Shown one piece after another: positions 56,997-64,000 of a DNA stretch of 64,000 nucleotides; position 1 is the first letter of the stretch; each line of letters starts with the position of its first letter. Where the stretch lies: positions 351,568 through 415,567 of the forward strand of contig SADC01000007.1 of NCBI GenBank assembly GCA_004194705.1. Direction: 5' to 3'. The notes below the pieces were generated by a model. That model did no database searches. It was not told where the DNA came from and saw nothing but the letters and a program-made list of their open reading frames with translations. Source of the DNA: Ditylenchus dipsaci. Lineage: Eukaryota; Nematoda; Chromadorea; Rhabditida; Anguinidae. The translations under genes were made by a program, and so were the position numbers.

Positions 56997-57691
56997 CAGG
57001 GTGTCCCGAAATTACGCGCACATCAAAAAAAAGATCGTGTACGCAGCGCCTTGCCCGGTCGATTCCATTTTCGGTATCCTAACCCGTGGAAATCTCAGCA
57101 GTTGTGGAATTTTGAGAACGAAGAACACAACCACACCTAGAAATAGAGGCCAAACTTCCCACTTCTCTTTATTTTCGAAAGAGTAGCTAATACGACGAAG
57201 GACTTTTTGTTGACTCTCTGGGAAAGAGTCATTGTAAATCGCCACAGCTTTCGTCCCTTCGGCAACAGCATGCTTGGCCAATTCACCTTTCAAAAGGCGC
57301 CGAGTAGACGAATCATTTCACGGATATCGTTGAAACCTTCTGCTTCTTGTGAGACTGATAGCGATTGAAAACAAGACGCTTTCCAAAATAACAATTTCAG
57401 TACGAAGCGACCTACTTCGCGAGAAAACTAGCATCCTGACACAGACGTTCGAAAATATCTTAACAAAAGGCATTCATGACGTCAATGGCTTTTCGCGTGA
57501 TTCCTATTTCTTAGACGAAGGAAGAGCGCAGTTCTTGCTTCTTGATATCAGCCATTATCTGAACGACAAACTCATTAAAAGACAGATATATCGTACAGAC
57601 ATAAAAAATCAATAAACATTAATGAGCCTAGCACTTTTGAACAGTTTTAAAGACAAAAAGAAAAATGTGCGCGTAATTTCGGGACACCCTG
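56997..57691. mobile_element. Mariner-like TIR element carrying a histone H2B pseudogene
   Basis: TA-flanked. CAGGGTGTCCCGAAATTACG at the left and its exact complement at the right; the repeat extends about 26 bases through GCGCACAT. The 695-base element has no transposase. Its minus strand reads as a decayed histone H2B. Confidence 0.8.
57230..57600 (-). pseudogene. Histone H2B-like pseudogene inside a TIR element
   Basis: Reading leftwards with frame breaks: VRYIC.LLMSLSF (compare the H2B Y-x-x-Y-I-Y-K-V-L-K region), then EIGITRKAIDVMNAF, DIFERLCQDASFLAK, REMIRLLG, and in another frame KGELAKHAVAEGTKAV. These follow the H2B order helix by helix: G-I-S-x-K-A-M-x-I-M-N-S-F, D-I-F-E-R, R-E-I-Q-x-x-V-R-L-L and G-E-L-A-K-H-A-V-x-E-G-T-K-A-V. 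The usual T-K-Y ending is replaced by AIYNDSFPE. Several stops make it non-functional. The rest of the left half (57020-57220) reads open but is not histone. Confidence 0.75.
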
Positions 57692-58234
57692 TATATCAAA
57701 TTTCGCACACTACACCCTTGCACGTCCGTACAAATGTCACGTTTGCTTTCAATGAGCATATGTCAGCGCAAAGTCTCAGTAGATATTTATTATGGTGTCA
57801 AACGTAACGGGAGACATAGGTATTTCTAATGGAGATAACTAATAACGAAGCCGTAGCAGCCAGTGTTGAAGGGAGCAAGACATTCTACCTCCTGGGACGT
57901 TTGACCCCTCGGGCTGTTTGACCTCGGACAGGTTCAAATACCCAACTAAAATCAAAAAGAAAAATATTTTCTATGGCATGTCCCTAGAAGTGAGTATTCC
58001 CAAGTAGACCTATGCAGAGGATGCTGCTTTTTGACCTCCGCGTGAGGCGCGGAGGAACAAGCCGTTTAGGAAAAGCGATTAAGCAGCGATTAGAATATGT
58101 GTTTTTGGTGGTTTGGGAATCTTACATCTGGTTTGAGTACTAGACTGCCCTTGATCGACTTGATCTTGGTATAGTAATTATTTTAGTAAGATCGAACCAT
58201 GTTTATGGCACAATTTTTAATAGGTTTTAATTAT
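57692..58234. other. No gene seen
   Basis: Unique DNA; a GAGGCGCGGAGG stretch at 58044 is the only notable composition change. Confidence 0.35.
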
Positions 58235-58939
58235 ACTTGGGCGTTTTTTTTTGTTTTTTGGATTTGGATTGGGATTTTTGAAATTATTTTAAATTTTGGG
58301 ATTTTGGATTGGGATTTCCAAAATTCTGGGAATCCCAGTTGGATTTGGGATTTTTTTAAATTCAAACCAGGGTTCACAGATGTCCTGCTTTAGCAGAATT
58401 TCCTGCTTTTTGATTTCAAAATCTGCTTTTTGTCCGTGAAGAAGCAGGAATTTTCACACATCTCACAGCATTTTATGACAGCTTATTCCTGCTTTTTGTA
58501 GATTTTTTGGTTTAAATTCCTGCTTTTGGAAACAAAATCCTGCTTTGCGATTTTCGATCTGTGAACCCTGATCAAACAGTTTATAACTACCCAACGATTT
58601 TAATCAATTTCAAACGACAAAAAACATCCATACGAGAAGTTAACATACTCGAGAGCTTTGTTCAAAAATATTAGCTTTTCCGCGGTTTTAGGATCGAGCT
58701 GGCCCCTTTTGTTGTTGTTTCAAAAAAAAACACACAAAAGTCATGTAAAATAAAAAATTTTAGTTTCGAGACTAATAAATTCATTTGGGAATTTTGGGAT
58801 AATTTTGGGATTTTCGAAATGTGAACCGGTGGGATTTTGGATTTTCGACTATGAAATTTGGATTTTGGATTGGGATTTCCAAAATTTCTACGATTCCAAC
58901 ATCGGGAATCCCATGGGATTCAAATCCTACGCCCAAGTA
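58235..58939. mobile_element. TIR element with ACTTGGGCGT ends and GGATTTTGGATTGGGA words
   Basis: ACTTGGGCGT is mirrored by ACGCCCAAGT. Subterminal TTGGATTGGGATTTCC words lie on both sides. A hAT-type MITE is nested at 58368-58570. Confidence 0.65.
58368..58570. mobile_element. hAT-type foldback MITE, word TTCCTGCTTTTTG
   Basis: CAGGGTTCACAGAT to its complement. The flanks ATTCAAAC and ATCAAACA are an imperfect 8-bp duplication. Its word is the same as in 33485-33665, though the ends differ. Confidence 0.8.
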
Positions 58940-59043
58940 TAGTTTTAATGGTTTCTGGGAATCATGCAGCCCTGGGGGCCAACTATCCAGGGGGCCAAAT
59001 GACGCGGACCCGTGACGGAAACGGCAAAAAACAAACAAATATT

Positions 59044-59049
59044 TTTATT
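59044..59049 (-). promoter_or_regulatory. Polyadenylation signal of the dynein-light-chain-like gene
   Basis: Minus-strand AATAAA about 40 bases after the stop at 59087. Confidence 0.45.
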
Positions 59050-59086
59050 AGAGCTTTTACATACTTCAGACATTTTTTACGATTTA

Positions 59087-59440
59087 TCAGAACAGATGTT
59101 GATAATCTAGAACAGTCGAAAGAGCACACCTCTGTAGGTTTGACCAATTCCGAAGACCAGCAAACAGCCATCTGTGTGTGAAGAACTCCGCAGTGAAATC
59201 ACGACCTATCAAGCAATTCCATCCATTTGGCGGAAAAGCAGAGTTGAAGGCTTCTTGCAGCAGACGAGGCCAATCATCTTCGCCATGATGCTTTCGAATT
59301 TTCGTCAGCTCCTGCAAAACTACATATGGGAGATTAACACTGGGAAAAAGTTACATGAAATGCGAAATCAGTCATTTTTTTCGGCATCACGTCGCCTTCC
59401 ACCACATGTCGTAGTCCGGATCAACATGCACCCACGGCAT
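59087..59440 (-). CDS. Divergent dynein light chain-like (LC8/DNAL4-type) protein, one apparent base missing
   Basis: Exons 59355-59440 and 59087-59311 with a 43-base GT-AG intron, about 103 residues. MPKKMTDFAFHELTKI aligns with the LC8 S-E-E-M-Q-x-x-A-x-x-C-A helix. EDDWPRLLQEAFNSAF then NGWNCLIGRDFTAEFFTH aligns with the helix and W-H-C-I-V-G-R-N-F-x-x-x-V-T-H-E strand, the most conserved part of the family. LC8-type proteins are small dimeric hubs on dynein and many other partners. The C-terminus after TH is unlike LC8. One base must be added between WWKAT and MPKKM (near 59387) to join the frame. An acceptor-like GAATGTTTCAG lies 17 bases before the ATG. A decayed paralogue is the alternative. 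Confidence 0.6.
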
Positions 59441-59660
59441 TGCTTAATATGACACTTCTGAAACATTCAGACTAGATTAATATGAACTTCTAAAACTGTA
59501 AATGTTGGCTATTAATGGACCGGTTCGTGGAAAACCCTAGATCTAAAGCAGGCAAGGAAATTACAAGTATTTATTTAATTTTTTAAGGGAACCATTTATT
59601 CAACAACACACCGTTCAACCAAACAACAAACAAGAATGTAAAGGAGATTCTAGATCTTTT

Positions 59661-60622
59661 CGAAATTCAGAGGAAAATCATCTTGCTTCAACACTTCATG
59701 AACAACTGAGCCGACTCAACTTCCATCGCAGCAGAACCAACTTTCTTGCGTTACCACGCATTTGGGCACACCGCATTTGGGCACCCGCATTTGGGCACCC
59801 GCATTTGGGCACACCGCATTTGGGCCCCCGCATTTGGGCACCCGCATTTGGGCACCGCATTTGGGCCCCGATTTAAAAATTCCATATTTTTAAATATATA
59901 AAGTGAAATTTGTCAATTTTTCACTGTTTTATTCAGTTTCTCTCACTGCGCGTGCTATTGTTGCTTCTGTCGGTAAGTGTCTTAATGCAGTTCTGACAAA
60001 TGGAACCCACCGATTAGAGAAACATGTATGTGCTTATATTTTATATGCATCCAGGAAGGATGTCAATCCCCTGGGGACCGGTCTCAAGGTGCCAGATATG
60101 GTAAAAACTTCGACTCGCTACAATTGTGACTCGCTACACTTTTTGCGACTCGCTACACTTTAACTTTTTTGTCCACTTCACCCAAAACATGTACTACATG
60201 CTCCCCTATCCCTTGCAATGTGGAGTGTGCTGGTCTTGGCCGCGAAGCGGCCAACAATATGTCTGGTACACAATCTGTACCCACATAACAATAGATAATT
60301 CAATCTGTAGCGAGTCGCAATTGTAGCGAGTCGCAGTAGCGAGTCACAATTTGTAGCGAGTCGCAGAAAATTGAATGAGGCACCTATAGGACCTGAAATG
60401 AATACAAATTTATTATAAAACAGTAACATATTGATACATTTCAATTTATAATTTCAAAATATGGAAATTAAAATCGGGGCAAAATGCGGTGCCAAATGCG
60501 GGGCCAAATGCGGTGTGCCCAAATGCGTTGGTAACGCAAGAAAGTTGGTTCTGCTGCGATGGAGTTGAGTCCGGCTCAGTTGTTCATGAAGTGTTGAAGC
60601 AAGATGATTTCCTCTGAATTTG
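59661..60622. mobile_element. Foldback element, word GCATTTGGGCACCC
   Basis: The arms begin AAATTCAGAGGAAAATCATC and include CAACTTTCTTGCGTTACC, both mirrored on the right (GGTAACGCAAGAAAGTTG). The word is repeated eight times on the left and about three on the right. A second foldback is nested in the loop. Confidence 0.8.
60105..60370. mobile_element. Inner foldback, word GCGACTCGCTACA, around a PAL1 fragment
   Basis: Three words at 60110-60163 and the inverse TGTAGCGAGTCGC, three to four times, at 60306-60366. Between them, 60205-60260 matches PAL1 (CCCTTGCAATGTGGAGTGTG, GGCCGCGAAGCGGCC). Confidence 0.75.
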
Positions 60623-60689
60623 GAGCTGGTCAGTTGGAGCTGGTTTTTTTCAAATTTAGTTAAAATTTTGAAAACAAATTGTCTTAAAG

Positions 60690-60755
60690 GGGGGGGAAAC
60701 TTTATATACGCATCGCCTTAGGTCACAGGTTCGACTACCACTGGCTGCAAACCCT
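60690..60755 (+). repeat. tRNA-like relic, second copy
   Basis: AAACTTTATATACGCATCGCC followed by B-box-like AGGTTCGACTACC. Related to 28862-28925. Confidence 0.4.
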
Positions 60756-60919
60756 TTTCTTCTTCTTTTATTTACAAGTTTAGTGTCAAAATGTAGCCAA
60801 GCTTCTGGGCTTTCATCTGAGCTATCATACGGATGAAAAGTTGGTATAAAGTTTTAGCTAGAATTCAAAAATTCCAATTCGTGAAATCCTCAATAGGACT
60901 ATACCAGTACTTTTGGGTA

Positions 60920-61810
60920 GTATCCTGGAACTGACGTTTTTCCCCAATTTTAATTTACATACTCATTTGCAAACTTACACTCAAAATGTAGGGTGCACTA
61001 CGTTTCACCGTCACTGTTTTCACCGTTCACTATTTTCACCGTCACTATTTTCACCGTTCACTATTTTCACCGTCACTATTTTCACCGTCACTTTTTTCAC
61101 ACGTCGCCTATTTTCACCGTCACTATTTTCACCGTCACCTATTTTCACCGTCACTATTTTCACCGTCACCTAAATTCACCGTCAGCATTTTAGGACCACT
61201 TTATATGTCTAAATTTTCGAAATTTTTAAAATTTTGGTACCAAATTGTAGCCCTGAATGTCAGCTACATTTTGGTACTACAATTTCTAAAAAAACGAAAA
61301 ATTTTAGTTCTAACTTCAAAAGCGCTCACCCTGCGTTCTACCGTGATGAAAAAGTGTGAGATTGAACGCCTTCTAAAGTTTAGTTCTAAATTTTTTTATT
61401 TTTTCAGAATTTGTAGTACCAAAATGTAGCTGACATTCAGGGCTACAATTTGGTACCAAGACTGTTTAAATTTTAGAAAAATTTAGATCTAAAGCGGTCC
61501 TAAAGTGCTGACGGTGAATTTAGTGAACGGTGAAATAGTGACGGTGAAATAGTGACGGTGAAAATAGGTGACGGTGAAAATAGTGACGGTGAAATAGGTG
61601 ACGGTGAAAATAGTGACGGTGAAAATAGTGACGGTGAAAATAGTGACGGTGAAAATAGTGAACGGTGAAAACAGTGACGGTGAAAACAGTGACGGTGAAA
61701 CGTAGTGCACCCAAAATGTAGCCCTGCTTCTTGCCGTCATTTTCAGCATACGGTTGTATAAAATAATGTAAATTGAAACTGCAATAAAAGTCAGTTCCTA
61801 AGTAATACCG
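60920..61810. mobile_element. Foldback element, word TTTTCACCGTCACTA
   Basis: About eleven words at 61005-61185 and the inverse TAGTGACGGTGAAAA about twelve times at 61508-61703. The inner loop pairs again (CTGAATGTCAGCTACATTTTGG and complement). Outer borders TGCACTACGTTTCACC and AATTTTAATTTACAT. Open frames here are array translations. Confidence 0.85.
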
Positions 61811-61950
61811 GAATCCTCCCCTCAACAGTACTCTATTGTTCCTTGGTCAAACCTTCGCTAGCTATCTTGTTTTTTCGAAGTGATTTTGGTGTAAAGAAAT
61901 TTCTATCTTGTTCGCCATGAAATTCTGACTCCAGAAAGTCACTAAACATG
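61789..61950 (-). repeat. Dispersed repeat R2, copy 2 (inverted)
   Basis: Complement of 41520-41690, including AGAAATTTCTATCTTGTT and GAAGTGATTTTGG. Confidence 0.65.
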
Positions 61951-62127
61951 TGAGCAAATAAATAAATTTGGCAGAGGCTCAGGCTATATTAGTCTAAATA
62001 CGCATCATTTTGGCTGGTTTCCTCTAATTTTGGTGGTCATTTGCCAAAAATTGCAAAATTGAGGCAGTTAATGACAGCAAAGCAGTGCTGAAAATGGTTG
62101 CAATCGATTGCTCGATGATTTTTGGAC
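61951..62127. other. No gene seen
   Basis: Short unique spacer between two foldback elements. Confidence 0.3.
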
Positions 62128-63453
62128 CTGGGGCGGTTATAATAAAGATTACCCTTACCTCTACCTTTTACCCTACTTCTACCTTTTACCCTTACCTCTA
62201 CCTTTTACCCCTACCTCTACCTTTTTTACCTTGAACTTTTACCCTTACCTCTACCCTTACCCTTACTCTACCTTTTACCTCTACTCTCTACTCTTACCTT
62301 TACCTCTACCTTACCTCTACCTCTACCCTACCTCTACCTCTACCTTTTTACCCTTACCTGTACCTTTTTTACCTTAAACTTTTACCTTACCTCTACCCTT
62401 ACCCTTACTTCTACCTTTTACCTCTACCTCTACCTTTTACCCTTACCTCTACCTTCAACTTTAACCCTTAACTCTACCTCTACCTTCAACTTTTTCTCGA
62501 AAACGAAATAAACGGGCACTTATTTATTTCAATCCACACACAATATCTTTCATAAATAGAGAAAGATAAGGCTCAACTTTTTCTGATCCTGGAGATCCTG
62601 TTGGCCAACTTCTTGAGATTCGAATGCTTTTGCTTGACCTGCTCCACGCTGTGCGACCCTTGATCCGGATATTTGGTAGTTGGTGTGTCGGTAACGGTCT
62701 TCCATGCAGCGTTCTGGCCTGCGGCTGAATCCTTTTTGCGGCTGTTCGGGAAGAGATCCTCTTGGTGCTCGGCACCAGCTCAACCAAACGTTTGCACATC
62801 TCAGGCGTAAACATAACGATAACTAGACATGAGAGCGATAAAATAACGACAAACAGTGCGTGTACAACAAGCGAGCAAATCTCAACAAACAACACAGAAT
62901 AATGAAAAACGGACGGTTAATTTCGTGTTCAGCGAACTAAAATTGCTCTAGAAATGCTTTACGGGACAATATTTTGAAAATCGAGATGAAGGTAAAAATT
63001 TTTACCTGCTACCACCCATGGTAAAAATTAGCCTTTGGTCCCCCCTGTTGTTTTTTACCCTTACCTCTACCTCTACCTTTACCTCTAGCTTTTTATTATA
63101 TAACGGGTAGAGGTAAGGGTAGAGGTAAGGGTAAAAGGTACGAGGTAGAGGATAGAGGGTAAAAAATTCTTTTTATTAACGGGTAGAGGTAAGGGTAGAG
63201 GTAAGGGTAAAGTAAGGATAGAGTTAAGGGTAAAAAATTCTTATTATAACGGGTAGAGGTAAGGGTAGAGGTAGGGTAAAAGGTAAGGTAGAGGTAAGGG
63301 TAAAAATTCTTTATTATAACGGGTAGAGGTAAGGGTAGAGGTAAGGGTAAAGGTAAGGGTAGAGGTAAGGGTAAAAATTCTTTATTATAACGGGTAAGTA
63401 AAGGTAGAGGTAAGGGTAAAGGTAAGGTAAATCGATTATTATAACCGCCCCTG
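62128..63453. mobile_element. Foldback element with telomere-like TTACCCTTACCTCTACC words
   Basis: The ends GGGGCGGTTATAATAA and complement enclose a left arm (62147-62485) of CCTCTACC / TTACCC words and a right arm (63056-63430) of the inverse. In the right arm GGGTAAAAATTCTTTATTATAACG recurs four times as a higher-order unit. The loop (about 62490-63050) carries a minus-strand ORF. Confidence 0.85.
62524..62895 (-). CDS. Unrecognised ORF in the loop of the telomere-word foldback
   Basis: 123 codons open on the minus strand: a hydrophobic start (ALFVVILSLSCLVIVMF) followed by a basic stretch (RTAAKRIQPQARTLHGRPLP). An alternative frame (62550-62783) is also open. Neither matches a family I know. 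It is the only non-repetitive part of the element. Confidence 0.25.
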   Translation of the reverse strand: MLFVEICSLVVHALFVVILSLSCLVIVMFTPEMCKRLVELVPSTKRISSRTAAKRIQPQARTLHGRPLPTHQLPNIRIKGRTAWSRSSKSIRISRSWPTGSPGSEKVEPYLSLFMKDIVCGLK

Positions 63454-63529
63454 AAAGTCAAAAAACTTACCGAAAAGTAAATTAAAAACGGGCAATACTT
63501 TTTTTTGTACCAAACATGGGAAACGGTAA

Positions 63530-63618
63530 AATTCGCCCACAGTAAATTCGCCCACGGTGAATTCGCCCACAGGTAAATTCGCCCACAGGTAAATCGCCCA
63601 CAGGTAAATTCGCCCACA
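63530..63618. repeat. Tandem word GGTAAATTCGCCCACA
   Basis: Six copies in one orientation. No inverted partner within the window, so it may be the left arm of an element that continues beyond the edge. Confidence 0.75.
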
Positions 63619-63774
63619 ACTCTTAATTTTTTTAATTTTTTTCTGCTGAAAATTCTGTACCAAAAGCGTCTATTTACAGTCCTCATTTTTTTACAAACTA
63701 CTTTTTACTTTATGTAACACAAATTATGCGCCTATTTCATTACTGATTGTTCTTAAACCAATGGCTAAAACGAG

Positions 63775-64000
63775 CTGCTGAAGTCAGAGAAGAACAAGGA
63801 GATGCTGAAAGACAGTGATGGTCATCTCTACTGGAAAAAGATGTTAAGAGGCGAACGAACTTACTGGTGTTGTGTCCTGAAGGAAGCCGGTGCTGATGGA
63901 GACAAGGGTCAAAATGTCGTGGTAAAATTTAAGATACTTAAATCTTTCGATATATTGATATTTTTTACAGGAAAAGCGTTCACGTTCAATGGGATATTTT
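63775..64000 (+). CDS. FLYWCH-type zinc-finger-like exons, partial at the right edge
   Basis: Exon 63775-63921 and a second from 63971 join in phase 0 over a 49-base GT-AG intron. The first reads DSDGHLYWKKMLRGERTYWC then CVLKEAG, close to the FLYWCH consensus G-Y-x-Y-x-K...R-x-Y-W-x-C. Such fingers occur in chromatin proteins and in Mutator-like transposases; the surroundings favour a transposon gene. The true start is unclear because a stop (63766) lies just upstream and the exon may begin at the AG at 63773-63774. Confidence 0.5.
   Translation, partial: MLKSEKNKEMLKDSDGHLYWKKMLRGERTYWCCVLKEAGADGDKGQNVVVKFKILKSFDILIFFTGKAFTFNGIF

Noticed and set aside
60913..61825. Four open frames rich in FTVTIFTV
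   Set aside because: They only translate the TTTTCACCGTCACTA array and its inverse.
62108..63686. Long frames rich in LPLPLPLP and YLYPY
   Set aside because: Translations of the TTACCC/CCTCTACC arrays; no stop-free selection implied.

Overview
The window is nuclear DNA of an invertebrate animal. The evidence is spliced metazoan genes (a Cip/Kip CDK inhibitor, TAF10, a seryl-tRNA-synthetase-like protein, an HDHD3-type HAD hydrolase and a dynein-light-chain-like gene), GT-AG introns, AATAAA signals and a dense load of DNA transposons. Many introns are only about 45-60 nt. Several genes have a splice-acceptor-like AG at or just upstream of the ATG, which suggests spliced-leader trans-splicing. 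I cannot name the species.

Layout. 0-5 kb: palindromic MITEs and a small TIR element carrying a terminal-exon-like ORF. 5.5-6.9 kb (minus): CDK inhibitor in two exons. 7-31 kb: no further cellular genes; unique AT-rich DNA near the CDK inhibitor, then pogo-like and hAT-type elements and several recurring palindromic MITE families. 31.4-36.4 kb: compact gene island, with TAF10 followed 67 nt later by the synthetase-like gene (minus) and the HAD hydrolase on plus. 36.7-47 kb: nested elements. 47.1-56.7 kb: a stack of hAT, Merlin and hAT-type foldback insertions inside what may be a larger inverted repeat. 57.0-57.7 kb: mariner-like TIR element whose interior is a decayed histone H2B. 59.1-59.4 kb (minus): dynein-light-chain-like gene. 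59.7-63.5 kb: foldback elements built from short tandem words. Right edge: start of a FLYWCH-like gene on plus.

The strongest theme is a set of non-autonomous foldback elements. Each has arms made of its own short tandem word, and seven are flanked by 8-bp target duplications readable in the sequence (one of them low complexity). Some enclose exon-like coding pieces. Four single-base frame breaks fall in otherwise conserved genes (one TAF10, two HAD hydrolase, one dynein-light-chain-like), which points to residual assembly indels or recent decay. All alignments were made by eye; no database search was run.
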